64,000 bases of DNA. Source: Plantago major. Its lineage: Eukaryota > Streptophyta > Magnoliopsida > Lamiales > Plantaginaceae. Below the pieces are notes generated by a model. It was not told the DNA's origin and ran no database searches. It saw only the letters and a program-made list of their open reading frames with translations. The stretch spans positions 52,684,677-52,748,676 of the forward strand of contig CM048839.1 in assembly GCA_026545765.1 (NCBI GenBank), read 5' to 3'. Below, piece by piece: positions 12,632-26,351 of this stretch (positions are counted from its first letter, which is position 1; each line of letters begins with the position of its first letter). Both the position numbers and the translations under genes were made by a program.

Positions 12632-12717
12632 ATGAGTTCCTAGCTAAATGTTTGCCTTAAATGAGTTCCTAGCTAAATGTTTGCCTTAAATGAGTTCCTA
12701 GCTAAATGTTTACCTTT
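12632..12717 (+). repeat. 29-bp tandem repeat, three copies
   Basis: Three consecutive copies of a 29-base unit beginning ATGAGTTCCTAGCTAAATG, at 12632, 12661 and 12690, in the intron just left of the Tat insertion. Confidence 0.9.
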
Positions 12718-12742
12718 AATGTGTTTTGTGTTTCATATGTTC

Positions 12743-13631
12743 TGTTAATACGAAAATATGTCCAATCCGTCATAGGCGCCTTTGGAACGAATCCTAAGGC
12801 GTCCCAAGTTGTCTGAGGATCCGAAACACTATGACACGACCCTGAGGTCCGACCCTAGGCCCCTCAGGTCCGACCCATCCAGGTCCGACCTATCCTGGAG
12901 GAGAAGGATAGAGAGAGCTTGAACGGTAATAGCTCTGACCCCTCCAGTGGTCCGTAACCATGGGTCCGACCCGGACGGCCATCCGGATCCAACATGACAA
13001 TCTCACAAGTAACCAAGTAAACTGACACTAGAGAGTAACGAGGTCCGAGCTACAAGGTCCGAATCAGAGGAGTCGGACAAACTTATGGAAGTTCCCCATA
13101 GACAACCCAATACAGTCCGGACCAACCTCTTCGGACCTTGACCCGCAGCAGACTATCACAGCCTCTAATGCTCTCACGTTAATGACTAAACTACCCCTAA
13201 AAGCCCAAAGTGGAATGGGGCAAGTGTCATTAATGGGCCATGGGCCTATTGAAGCCTTGGTGGCTCAATCTAGGCCTTACACTTGGCATGATCTGGTGGA
13301 ACCCTCCCAATTGGGGAGAAATATATATATAGGGCACACACTCCCATGATAATGGGAAGCAATAATCACTTCCGAACCTTGACTATCACACAGAGTAGAT
13401 CTTCAGTCTCTCTTGAGTAAAGTCTCAAACCGGTTTGCCACTTAGCAAACCGGGTCCTAACCCCCCCCCCCCCCCTTCAAGTCACTTGTGCAGGTTCTTA
13501 CCAAGCTCCGGATCTCAGGCTCTAGCGCATTGGCTCTTACTCAGTACGAAGCTTCTGACTTAAGGTTATCTTGGCCATTACCAGTGAGATAGAATAATCT
13601 CTAAGTGGTTGGGGAACTTTTACCCTCAACA
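12743..13631 (+). repeat. 5' LTR of the Tat element
   Basis: 889 bp, TGTTAATACG to CCCTCAACA, with a TATA-like run near 13322-13332 and a C-tract near 13461. It is nearly the same as the 3' LTR at 26352-27234. Confidence 0.95.
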
Positions 13632-13632
13632 T

Positions 13633-13650
13633 TTTGGCGCCGTCTGTGGG
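13633..13650 (+). other. Primer binding site of the Tat element
   Basis: TTGGCGCCGTCTGTGGGA follows the 5' LTR after one or two bases, the standard place for the tRNA primer site. The leading TGGCGCCGT is common to many plant Ty3-gypsy elements. I do not assign the tRNA. Confidence 0.8.
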
Positions 13651-13682
13651 AATCTTTACAAAAGGTTCCGTTCTCTTCAGTA

Positions 13683-15828
13683 ATGGCAAGAACAAGAAGG
13701 TCAGTAAGAACCAACGCTACCGCGATTGGCACGCCTGCCCCAAGGCAAAGAGGTAGACCTCCCACTCGGAGGGGAAGGGTGGCGAGAACCTCTTCAAGAA
13801 ACACAATGGACTGCCCAAGTGATGGCCACACCGCTAGCCTCTCTTCAGAGGAGGAAAGAGCCGCTGATCCACCAATAAGGACCCAGACACTCGGAGTTGA
13901 AGGACAAGTTCCTCCGTCAGGAACACATGGTCCTCCTCCGGGAAGAAACTTCACCCTTCCGAATGGGCAGATCATTCATCCAAGTGAGTTTGGAATGAGT
14001 GAGAATCAGTTTTGGCCTCTTACTCACCACCATTCAAGGGTGCTTTGGATCAAACAACCTTCAGCCTCCTCAATCCACTCCTCCCTTAGCAATTCCGAGA
14101 CAAGTTGAACCCGCGCAATCGAGGAATGAACATCGCCCAATCCAACAAAGGTTAGGAGAACCAGCTCAACCGGAGGACCTAAGGAACCTTCTCAACAGGA
14201 GGGCCGCTGCTTCTCACGAACAACGGGGGAGAAGTCCGATGATGCCACGAGCAGATGAAGCTGGAACTAGCCGACGTGGGGCTCTACAGCATGCGCCAAG
14301 AGACCACGTGGCAGAAAGCATCTCGATAGTCCCTGTTGACGATCTTCCTCCAGATGTGGCCATCAACCCAAGGACTGGTGAGAAACTAACCGACGAGCAA
14401 ATTTATGTCCAATAAAAGGCCTTGGAGACTCAAATCACCACTTTGAGCAAGATGGTGAAGGCACATGAGAAGGTGACTCTTAGAGCTCCTAATCCTCTAT
14501 GTGATGAGATAAGGAGGGAAAGGAAGCGCCCCGACTCCACTATCCCAACTCTCGAGCACTATTACGGGGATACTTATCCTGTGGGGCACCTTACTAGATA
14601 CGAAAGTAAGATGCAGACCAACAGCCTGAATGACAACATGAAAGCTCTCAACTTCTCCACTACACTCTTTGGGGAGGCGATGGATTGGTGGACCTCTTTG
14701 CCCAATGGCTCCATCAAATCCTACGCAGATATCGCTTCCCTCTTCCTGAAAAGGTTTGAGAAAGCAAAGAAGAGAAAGAGATCGGTCGAGCACTTGGCAG
14801 GAGTAATCCAGAAAGAGCACGAGGACCTTAGGACCTTCCTTGACCATTTCAATGTCGAAGTGCGCCAAGTAGAGCCTCACAGTATCAAAGAACGGATCTG
14901 ACACATGTACGCTAACACTTATAACGATGATCTCAGAAGAAAGCTTTCCAACGAGGAAATCACAACTGAAAAGTACTTGGAAGATATCTGCGAAGGAGTC
15001 CTGTATGGAGAAGAGTACAGGAGAAATGTCCCAATAAGAGCCGGGGCCAGAAAGGGAAAAGAGCAAGTAAGACAAGAACCCCTTCCCCGTCCAGGAAAGT
15101 TTGAACAAAAGAAGGAACTTAGAGACATAAGGGAATTCCGCAGGGAGAGAACACCACCAAGAAGATACGCCGAATATACTCGCCTCAATAGACCAAGATC
15201 CGACATCTTGGCCTCTATTGTTGAGAAAAACTTAGATATACAATGGCCAAAACCTACAAGGAGCAACAAGAAGAACAAAGCTTCAAAGGAATATTGTAGG
15301 TTTCATAAGCACAAAGGTCATTCGACTGAAGATTGTGTCCAGCTGAAAACAAAAATAGAAAGGTTGGTAAGGAGTGGTAAATTGAAGGAACCAATATACG
15401 AGGAAGAACCCTCCAGACACCACAAGAATGAACAAAGAAGGGAGCAGCGTGGTTCAGAACCTCCGACAGGATCCTTACCGCCACCTCCAGCAGAGATCCC
15501 ACCCCACCATACCCAAAGATACCATGGGTATCACGAAGATATGGAAATGGAAAATCTCCCCTATAGTGGGGTTATCAATGCCATTGCAGTAGGTCCAACT
15601 AGAGGAGATAGCCGGAACGCAAGGGAAAGAACCGCGCAACATTTGAGAAACAACAACAGAACCTATGCTCCACCGGTTCTGAAAGAAACGAATGCCATCA
15701 CTTTTGATGACAGTGAGATACCCCCACCAACGTCTGGTGGAGGAGATCTTAAAGATCCTGACGTACCTTTGGTCATTTCTCTAGTCATCGCCACTTACAA
15801 AGTCAACAAGGTACTTGTTGATACATGA
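13683..15828 (+). mobile_element. gag region of the Tat fossil
   Basis: Broken gag of the nested Ty3-gypsy element. A basic, proline-rich N-terminal region is followed by a retrotransposon gag core (around 14.5-14.9 kb, with MDWWTSLP-type motifs) and a CCHC-like knuckle region near 15.29-15.35 kb (CRFHKHKGHSTEDC). A lysine- and arginine-rich tail follows. Confidence 0.85.
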
Positions 15829-15839
15829 AGTTCCTCCAA

Positions 15840-18800
15840 TGTAATATCTAGGAGAACTGTGGAACAGATGCGCCTAGGTAATGTTCAGTACGGGCGAGTA
15901 CAAACCTCTTTGGTAGGATTCGGGGGCTCTATAGTGCGTCCCATTGGAAGTATACCATTACAAGTCTCTATGGGCGCCTTCCCTACAAGGGTGACTGAGA
16001 CGATCCTCTTTGTGGTGGTCGACAACACATTCGACTATAACGTGATCCTGGGTCGCCCAGGACTTAACCAATTTAGGGCAGTCGCTTCTCCCCTACACAA
16101 CAGGGTAAAGTTCCCAACCCCGAACGGCGTGGGTGAAGAAGTGGGCAATGTTAGAGAAGCCTGGGAATGCTACATCATGTCAACCAGAGGAGCAACAGTA
16201 CCCGTTCTTTCGGTCAATAAGAGACCCAGGAGCCCTCCTCCTGTGGCACTTACCCCATTAAAGGAAGAAATTGGTGTTAGGTCGCTCAAGGAAAAATTCC
16301 CCAAGACTGCCAGGATAGAGCCTCATGAAGCCCTGAAAGAGGTTCAGTTGATTGAGAGGGATTCGGAAAAGGTAACTCGGATCGGAACAGAGATGAGCAC
16401 AGAAGTAGAGATGAAGCTCATCACATGCCTTCGAGACAATCACGATATCTTTGCCTGGAGCACCGATGACCTTAAGAGGATAGACCAAAGGATCGCAGTT
16501 CACCGCCTGAACATGGATCCGATGGTAAAACATATCCGACAAAAGAGGAAGGACTTTGGGCCTATTGAGGATGCTATCATAGCAGGAGAGGTGGACAAGT
16601 TGATGAAAGCAAGACACATCGAGGAAGTCAGGTACTCTGACTGGGTCTGTAACGTGGTCCTCGTTGAAAAGGCTCCAGGAAAGTGGAGAATGTGTAATGA
16701 CTTCACTAGGCTTAACAAGTTTTGCCCAAAGGATCCTTATCCATTACCTCGCATAGACCAGCTGGTTAACTCCACTGCGGGATGTGCACTCCTGAGCTTC
16801 ATGGATGCATATCAAGGCTTCTACCAAATCAGAATGGCCCAGGAAGACGTCAAGAAAACGGCCTTCTTCGCGGCAGGAGGAGTCTACTACTTCAAGGTCA
16901 TGCTATTTGGCCTCAAGAACGCAGGCGCTACATATCAGCGACTAGTGAATAAGATGTTCAAAGAGGAGTTGGGCAAAACCATGGAAGTTTACGTAGATGA
17001 TATGCTAGTAAAAATCAAGACCGAAGAGCAACACATCGAGCATCTCAACAAGTGCTTTTCCATCCTTAGGAAATATGGAATGAAGTTAAACCCAGAAAAG
17101 TGTACATTTGGTGTAAAGGGAGGAAAGTTCCTCGGCTACATGGTCACGGAGAGGGGTATCAACGCCAACCCAGAGAAGATAAAGGCAATCCTAGACTTAC
17201 CGCAACCAACGACAATCAATGAGGTGCAAAAGCTCTTGGGAAAAGTGATGGCCTTGAGCCGTTTCATTTCCAAGTCTGCCGAGAAAAACTTACCTTTCTT
17301 CAAAATTCTAAGGAAAGGAGGCAAGTTCGAGTGGACAAAGGAATGCGAAGAAGCCTTGGATAACTTAAAAAGATACCTTCTCTCGCCACCTCTCTTGTCC
17401 AAACCAGTAGAAGGTGAACCGCTCTACCTCTACCTAGCTACTACTGATGAAGCCATGAAATCTGTATTGGTGCGGATACAAGGAAATGACCACTTGTCGA
17501 TCTATTACTTGATCAAGGCCCTCGTGGGTTCCGAGGCGAGATATGTCAAAATTGAGAAGCTCGCCTTCACGCTGGTCTACACTGCCCGGCGACTGAAGCC
17601 TTACTTCAAATCTCATCGGATCGTGGTCCTCACCAATGAACCACTCAAACATGTCCTAGGCAAGCCAGATCAATCAGGACGCTTATCCAAATGGGCGATC
17701 GAGCTAAGTGAATATGATATCGGGTACCAAGCCCCCTCTGCTAAAAAGGCTCAAGTCCTTGCTGACTTCCTGGTAGATTACCCAGAGGAAACGGAAGAAG
17801 GAACCAAAAGCTCACAGGAGGTCGTGAGCTACGTCATGCTCACCCAAGTAAAGGATACCCTATAAGGAGAAAGGGCAAAAGAGAATGAGCCTGAAGAGAT
17901 GTTCAGAAGTAACGTTCAGCTCTGGTCCGGATATCAGGAACCTATGGATGACTCCCTGAGGGTGAGACATATATTCCTCCTAGACGAAGTAACCAACACT
18001 TCGACACCTGCATCTTCCGACAAGAAGCAGGAAGACAGAAAAGTGCCTACTACTGAATCAGAGAGGAAACTTGAGAACAAGGAATGTTGGATGTTACAAG
18101 TGGATGGATCCGCTACCGGACGAATAGGAGGAATAGGAATCTTTCTTGAAAGCCCTGAGGGGGGGCAAGCTGGAACACGCCATCACCCTCAACTTTAAAG
18201 TAACAAACAACGAGGCCGAGTATGAGGCACTGCTCACCGGCTTGAGGATGGCAAAAGCTCTTCAAGTAAAAAGAATCAAAGCTTATACAGACTCCCAACT
18301 CATAAAATCCCAGTTTTCTGGGCCTTTTGCTGCTAAAGGACCCAACATGATCAAATACTTAGAACTTCTCAAGAAAGAGGTGGAGCACTTTGAAGTATTC
18401 ACTCTTGAGCAATTCCACAGGGAATGGAACGAAAAGGCCGACGCCCTTTCCAAGTATGCCTCGGCCTTAGGAGCTCTAGATACAAGGAGTGTCATCCTGA
18501 TGACTCTCAAGGACTCCTCCCTGGAAAATCTTAACGGACAGGTCTTCCTCTTGAGCACTGAAAGAAGCTGGATGACTGACATATTTTACTATCTCAAGGA
18601 TGTCTCTCTACCTTCAGATCCTAGAGAAGCAAGGAGGAACCTATGTTAAGCCAACAGATACTTCATCATGGGAGAGGATCTTTACAAGATATCTTTCACC
18701 GGCACTCACATGAGATACCTCGGTCCCCAGGAGGCGAAGACTGTTATGGAGGAAATTCATGCGGGAAGTTGCGAGAGTCACTCCGGGGGACGAACTTTAG

Positions 18801-19795
18801 CTCAGAAGATCATAAGGCAAGGATACTATTGGCCTACCATTGATGCAGATGCTGCCAACTTCGCTCGTTCCTGTGAAGACTGCCAATACTATGCCAACAT
18901 ACCACATCGTCCGACCAACCCTATGATTCCGTCAATCATAGCATGCCCATTTGATCAATGGGGCATAGACATAGTTGGTCCCTTTCCACGCGGAACTCAT
19001 CAGAAAAAGTTCATGGTCGTGGCGGTGGAATATTTTACCAAATGGGTTGAGGCAGAAGCAGTTTCGACCATCACTGAAAGCAGAGTACTGACGTTCATCT
19101 GGAAGAACATCATCTGCCGCTTCGGACTTCCGAGGATACTAGTCTCGGACAACAGGGCTCAGTTCTCCGGGGCAAGACTGAAAGAATGGCTCCAGTCTTT
19201 CAAAATAGAACAACGCTTCACTTCCGTTGGTTACCCCCAAGCCAATGGTCAAGTAGAAACCGCCAAAGGGACCATCGTCAAGATTTTGGAGAAAAGGTTG
19301 AGGACTTCTCAAGACAGTTGGGCAGATGATCTCGACGCAGTCCTCTGGGCACACGGGACGACAACTCGGACTTCCACATAGGAGACACCCTTCTCCCTTG
19401 TCTACGGATCCGAGGCGGTCATCCCCTCAGAAGTAGCAGTGGAAACCCAAAGGATCCAGCAATACAACCCAGCTGAGAATGAAGTCACAAGGATCTACGA
19501 CCTTGAGCTCCTTGAGAACAAACAGAGTAGGGCACTAGCTAGCATCCTTCGATACCAAGCCATGACTGCTCGAGCCTACAACAAGCGTGTCTTTCCCAAA
19601 GACATACAAGTCGGAGACTTAGTCCTCAGAAGAGCTGACATCCTAAGCAATGTTGGGAAACTCAAGCCCAAATGGGAAGGACCTTACAAAGTTATTGGAG
19701 CCAGAATCAATGGGAGCTTCGAGCTAGAGGACGACCAAGGAAGAGCCTTGAAGAGAACTTGGAATGCTAAGAATCTGCAAAAGTTTTATGCTTAG
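15840..19795 (+). mobile_element. pol region (PR-RT-RNH-aRNH-INT) of the Tat fossil
   Basis: Broken pol. An aspartic protease remnant leads into RT with recognisable blocks ('LSFMDAYQGFYQI', 'LFGLKNAGATYQRLV', 'YVDDMLVK') and a first RNase H. A second RNase H of the type otherwise found in plant and archaeal proteins follows ('LQVDGSATG', 'NNEAEYEALL', 'KADALSKYAS'). The integrase then shows a zinc-binding HHCC-like region, a DDE core ('GIDIVGPFPRG', 'GYPQANGQVE') and a C-terminal 'LVLRRA ... KWEGPYKV' part. No chromodomain was recognised, which fits Tat. Confidence 0.9.
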
Positions 19796-21767
19796 GTTAA
19801 CACTTCGAAAATAGACTACGTCAGTTCTCGAAGTTTTTGTCATTCACTTTGTCCGGCCTCGAAGCCCACCAGTTGTACTTGAATTTCCGTCAAATCAATA
19901 CAACTTTTTTGCAAAGGATTGACTTATACCAGCCAGTTCGGATGAAGTTATATAACGAGCCGAAGATAGAAATGCAAACACTCAAAAGACCATGTATTAT
20001 TCAAAAAATACAAATTACAAAATTACAAACTTCGGATACACCCGTCCAAGTCACGTAAAACGGGGGTAATCTACATCGTTCTGTACAATACAAACACGCA
20101 GTTCTTGGCAGCATATTCAACATCCGGAACAGTAAAGCATATCCGTTCCGAAGCCAGGCGTCCGAGGCAAAATAGGAACAGCACGAACCAATAGATCTCC
20201 AAATAATGAGTCCCTACTTCCACACAAAAGGACAAGTTGAATCCGAACCGGATAACTCTGGTACGGCAAGGCAGCTCCACGTTCCTCTCAGACAATCCGC
20301 ATCTTCCACCACAACCACTTTCTAGTTCACACCCTCGGGCACCACAAGAAAATGGTAAATGGTGGAAGGAGCAAAAAGCCCGAGAATTCGACTCTCCATG
20401 CCAACAAGTCCTACAGTCCTTGGGAACGGCGAGCTAGTCCGCTCCCCCGATGCTCAAGTGGCTGACACGCTACAGCCCCGGAGAGAGAAGACTAGCACGC
20501 TGATCCGAGAACTATGTCCGAAGCTTATATATTGCAAGGAGCAAGCATCCCCGAAAAATTAATTCTCCGAAGCAACAGGCGTACAATCCCTAGAACCAGC
20601 AAGCTAGCCCGCTTCCCCGGGGCTGAAGTCCTTAATGCACGCTACAGTCCCGAAGAAAGAAGGCTAACCTGGCGACCCGGGGAGTACTAGGGATAGTGAA
20701 TGACGGAAGGAATGAAGTCACAAGTGTTTAGGAATCCTCGGAACCAGCAAGCTAATCCGCTTCCCCGGGGCTGAAGCTAACGATACACGTTACAGCCCCG
20801 CAGAAAGAAGATTAGCACGGCGATCCGAGAAGGGTTCCTTCCGAGAAGCTGATATCCGTTACCTTCCTCATAGTCCGACTCAAGGGCACCTTCGGACGCC
20901 CGAAGGATCCACCGAGACGAAGCAAATGAGAACGGCGGAATCAACCTATTCATTCAGATGACCGGACACCAGGATCCGGATCCCCTATTACTATAAAAGG
21001 GATGGAATGATCTGACGAAAAGCCGTACAATCCAGGGGTATATATAGAAGTGGCGAACCAATCATCACTCGACACGTGGTGTGTAACAGCTGGTGATGGG
21101 CTTGGGCCTGGACATGGGCCCGACCATTGGGCCGCTATTGGGCCAACCCGGAGTCTCTTCACATTTTTCGGCCTTATTGGGAGAATTATTTTGAACTGTT
21201 ACCGGCTCGGATCCATCAACCCGAGGCGCCAAATGTGATTCGTAGCCCACACTCAACTTTTTTGGAACAACTCCTTTTTACCAACTTTCCGCAAGTCCAA
21301 AACGACTCGGAACAGTACACCGTGTCACTACAAATCAGGCAGGATTTATGACATCCGAATCATTCCTGATTACTTAGGGCGATTAACATTTGGAGCTACG
21401 ACTCAGACAAACGCCTTGTCCGACCGACCCATGAGTCAACCAATTGAGAATTACTTTATTTCGGGAAGATTCGGTCTCGTGGACTCGGATCCATGACCCA
21501 AGAAAATCGAGCCAACGAAACTTGGGTGACTGATTTGTCTTATAAATTCGACACACAATAAGAAGCATGCATTTGAAAGGAAATAACACAAGCAAATGAT
21601 AAGAGTTGTCCCGAGCCATCACCGAGCCCGGACCAATGCCATGGATACCAAATCGATTGTGCAAATTCAACAAAAATTATCCATACAAAAACATCGGTAA
21701 CAAAGAAACAACATAGTTTTTAAGGTCCGAAGACCAGAGTTACACGCTTCTGGGGCATACCCCGTCT

Positions 21768-24700
21768 TCACCTCCCCTGACGACTTGACGAGCCAGCTTG
21801 CGCGCCCGAAGGACCTGCGGCCTCTTTTTCTGGAGACACTTGTGCATCCGATGCCATTCTCTCTTGGGCCTCCTGCGCCAACCTTCTCTCCCTTCGGGCC
21901 CTTAATTCCTTTAGGAAAGAAGGGCATTGCTCCATCAGGTCCAAATCTGAAGAGAAACCCTTGACAGAACCGGGCAAAGTCAGCCAGTCCCGGTTATGCT
22001 CCTCATGGTCTTCCAACGGAATGAAAACACTGGACATCAATACCCGTGGCACAAAAGAGGGAAGATACGGACCGCCATGATTGTACCTCTTGTCCTCGGT
22101 CTCGTCGCAGACAAGCTCTACAAACTCACATTGAAGTAAGTCCTCATCCGAGACACCTTCCGGAGCAAAGTCTGAGCCATTTGCTTCTTTGAAAGCAGTA
22201 ATGCCTTCAGCCTCCAAGTCAAGGTCGCTCGGGATCTGTCCCCTATGCCGGAGCTGCCCAATAGCCGCATCAAAGCCATCCTGCCGAGCCTCGTCATACT
22301 TGGACTCGAGCATGAACTTGCAAGCGTCCGACCCCAATAAGTCTTGGACGGCTTGCGTTCGGACCTTCAACATCTCCTTCAGCATCATATCCTTGAAAGT
22401 CCGGGAGACGCTGACATACTCATCCACACCCTCCTGATGAGCTTTGAGGTCCTTTTCCAGCGACAGGATGGCACTCTTCAGTTTTGCAACCTCCGCTTCG
22501 GACTCCTTCTTCGCCGCAAGGGCCTTCTTCAGCCTATCAGACAAGGAATTCACCTTTGACGTTTCCACCGCCCGAGCAGCCTCATCCTTTGCCAGATCCT
22601 CTTCCATCATGGCCCTCTGACCCGCCACCATGGAACATGCCCGAATAGCGGGTGTAAGCTATGATACATGATAAAAACGAAATTAGTACAGATTCCGAAC
22701 AATGAAAAGATTCCCAGAAAATCAGTATCTACCTTTTGGTGAATTGCGGACAACTCCGCAATCCGGTCCAGCTCCGGAACAGCAGCCAACCGAGCCACTT
22801 CTGCCTCCAAGTCCGATTCACCACTCGCTTTCCCTTTGCCCTTCTTGGCCGCAGGGATTGGACCTTCGGATGGATGCTTTTGTCCGGCCGCAACACTCGA
22901 ACCAATGGCAGGAGGGTCCCGAGACACAGACCTTGGAGGTTTCCTGGCCCCCTTCGAGCCAGCCACCTTACCCTTGTCCGGGGTGGGTATCGTCTGGGCC
23001 TCCTCGCCCGCCGCGGCCCTCCGAGTCTCCTCCACTCGAAAAGTAACAGCATTCCGAGGCTCTTCCATTGGCAGCACAGTGGACGTCTTGATGATTTGGG
23101 TTCGGGTACCCTCCTCCATCTCCTTCCGTTGAGCGGCATTTTGTTTCCGCTTCAGCTCCCGCATGGTGGACATGGTGTACTCGAACAAAAAATCTGCACA
23201 TCCGAAGAACAATAAGTTAATACATGATAACAAAAAAATTTACACTACTACAAACAAAGCAATAAAGGGACCACCGACTCGGGTGACCGACTGAAGAAGA
23301 ACTTACTCAAATCCTTCTTCCCGTCACAAAAACTTGGCTCCGAAAAGCCAGCTAGATAGGGAAGGGGTTGGCAGATCAATCCCCGGAAAAAAATATTTCT
23401 CCAGATCTTGATTCGGATGGAGAGCTTGCATCCACAAAGGCACGTTCCGAGCCGGAGGCTTCCAGTCCGGCAGCCTGCCTCGGAAAAACTTCTTCTCAAA
23501 ATGCCGTTGGGTCCTTTCCGCTTTGGATTGACCCTGTTGTAGAGCGGGCCGGACGAAGATATATCTCTTCCACCAATTTATTCCCAGGGAGGAGAGCGGA
23601 TCGACGAAAAACGTATATGCTTGGCGACACACCAGCGTATAGAATGATGTATTCCTATTACTTACACTAACACTAAATAACTTCCGGAAGTTGTCAAAAG
23701 TAACCGGGATGCCTTTGTATTTACACATCACCCCGAAGCACATCAGATTTTCGAGAGAATTGGGGATGATTTGATGAGGACTTAACCCCATATCGTTCAA
23801 AATATCCAAAAACTCGGACGCCACTGGCAAACGCCACCCGCAGTGAAGACTTATCTCATGCACGCACATATACCCCGGAGGCGGATTGTAAAAAGCGTGC
23901 GACTCATCCAGAATGAGGATCTCCACGGACTCCGGAATCTCATACTTCCTCCGAAGTTCCTCCACCTCCTCGGCCATCACAATCGAAGGGCACGTGGGCA
24001 ATGTACCTTCCTCGTTCAGTTCACCTTCCGGATCAGGATGAGTTACATCGTCCCTCGACCGAGGGAATTTCACCCGGAACACGTCTTCACCCTTCTTAAG
24101 CCCCTCGGGTAACTCCTCTTCGGTCCGTTGACGACTCGTACCCGCTTGCCCAACTGACTCCCTCCGAAAAACATGGGCGGACAGCATTTCTTCCTCTTCT
24201 TCCTCCTCGGAACTGACATTGTCAGTACGACCCTCCTCCTCCACTTTGTCATCCCCGGACGATGAACTCAGCTCTACCACCGTCCGAAGGGGAACAGCAA
24301 CCTGGACCCGATCCTCGACATCTTCTTCGAACATACCCAACTGGGTGGTGCCTCGGAGGTATCGTGCACCTCCTCGATGTTAGGCTCATGCGGATCCGGA
24401 ACGAACGGCACTCGATTAGATCTTATAACAAAATACCAATGAAAAATTAGATCTATACAGAGACTCATTTCATTTCTTATATCAAAAACATTAGTAAATC
24501 TAAAAATATGAACAATCATAAATAAAGAGAGAGCAAGAAAGTCACTTTATTTATTAAAGAAATTGTGAAAAAGGCCTAGTAGTAGAATAGGAAGGTCGCA
24601 AAGATACAACTATGATTTGACAGAACTATTTTTGGAATTTAGTAAGAGTATTAAATCCCACATTAGAGGCAGTTGCCTTGAGAGATCTTGCATTAAAAGA

Positions 24701-25172
24701 ACCTAGTTATCCTTGTAAATTGTATACCCCTTACTACTGGAAAAGTATTACGCAGATACTACATCGACTAACATGTTTTTGTTGGTTTTTGTTGCTTGTC
24801 TCTCTCTTACATCAATTAACAATACCTCTAAAAAAAAAAGAAGTCCTTCCCAGCACGACGCGGACGGAGAGCCCCTATGGTCCTAGAGCTTGTCTCTTGA
24901 ACAGCACCAGCACCCTGCACATTAGAGACTTGCAGGTAATCCCGACGCTTCGGAGACCCTGAACCCGGAACAACTAACCGAAGTAAGGAGCTTACCTCGG
25001 GCTCTTCCCGGCTCGGACGAGGAGAATGCTCCAGCTCTACTGAATCATCACCACCAACAATATCAATCTCCTCGGAGCTGTCTGATAGGGACAATGCGTC
25101 GGAGTCATATCCTTCAGCCTCGGATCGGTTCTGACTATCACTCTCGGACATCCTAGGGAAAGGAGAAAGCAA
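21768..25172 (-). mobile_element. Antisense ORF region 3' of pol in the Tat fossil
   Basis: Between pol and the 3' LTR the coding strand switches. From about 25.17 to 23.3 kb on the minus strand lies an acidic serine/glutamate-rich stretch, then a domain like the 'putative gypsy type transposon' family (Transposase_28, PF04195): 'RRKYEIPESVEILILDE', 'YNPPPGYMCVHEISL', 'GLSPHQIIPNS'. From about 23.2 to 21.77 kb lies a second, coiled-coil and lysine/alanine-rich ORF remnant. Extra antisense ORFs downstream of pol are known in some Tat-lineage elements. Their role is unknown. A stretch at about 24.42-24.83 kb differs in composition (AT-rich) and may be a further insertion or an intron. Confidence 0.7.
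24417..24838. repeat. AT-rich segment within the Tat antisense ORF region
   Basis: About 420 bases of clearly higher AT content than the GC-rich surroundings, ending in a run of ten A on the plus strand. The Transposase_28-type ORF lies on one side and its acidic upstream part on the other. It could be a small nested insertion or an intron of the antisense transcript. I see no convincing target duplication or RNA polymerase III box. Confidence 0.4.
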
Positions 25173-26351
25173 TTTCGTAAGCTTTAAGATGGCAGTCCGA
25201 GAGGCCGTTTATGTATATTAAGAAAAGGAAAAATTCTAAGTTCGGAGGATATAAAACGACTCGACCAAACGAAGTTAGTGCGGAGTTAGTAAGATGTCAG
25301 TCCAGCGTTAGTCTTGACTACTCAACATATCCGAGACACACTACAGTTATTACCAACTACAGAATACGTAACATAAGCATGCATCCGAACAGACCGTATT
25401 TTCAGCAGTCGCGAAACAACAAACACAAGGAAATTTGACAACCATTCAGGAAAACAAGAACTTGTACTCGGATGGTTGGATCGAAGGCAGCTAACCTTGC
25501 CTGGATAACTCGCTACGGACTTCTTTTCGCTCGCTTCGGATCGCTTGCACTTGCTTCGGATGTACTGAAAAAGTCAAAAATCTTCTCTCTAGAATGTGAA
25601 AATGACGTCGGTGAAACCCCTATTTATAGAAGGTTAAATCAGGAAGCCCAACCGTCACCATTTTTCGGGATTAAATCTCCATCGTAGATCGGAATTCATC
25701 CAACGGCATAGTACAACAATACCAAGTGAAATGACACATTGGTACAAAATATTTACCTTACGATGACAAAAACATACAACCAACTTCACAATGCTCGGGA
25801 AGATGATATTACTACACCCTCGGGGGGCCAATCTATCTTATACCTTGGATCCGTTCGGATGTCCCTCTTCGGACCATCCCGACAAGGTTGATAAAAACCC
25901 TCCCCTTTTTACAAGGAAGGATGATTTACCTCACCACCACACGGACCCTCGTCCGTTCGGATGTCCCTTCGGACCATCCCGACAAGGTTGATAAAAACCC
26001 TACCTTTTTTACAAGGACGGTTGATCCAACTCATCATCACATGGACTCTTGTCCGTTCGGATCATCCCTTCACCCACAAAGAGTTACAACTCTGGCGCTC
26101 TCTGTCCACTTGATCTCGCTTACAAATACCCCTTATTCCTTTAATTTTGTTGCACTCCGAGCCTCCTTCCTCGGACTGCAACAAAAGAAAGAAACGGGGA
26201 GATCAAGATTAAGGACGACAAGAAGCACGAGTTACACCCTTTTTTCTGCTTACGAGAGACGGATTGGACCAAGAAACAACTGTCTCCTCCACTTTCAACT
26301 ATAGTTCCACAACTATCTTCTACTAAGATACTTGGAAACTAGGGGGACATA

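Noticed and set aside
22702-23215. Plus-strand ORFs of 98-159 codons in the 3' part of the Tat element
   Set aside because: They lie opposite the antisense coding block, and their composition is explained by its codon pattern; no family resemblance was seen.
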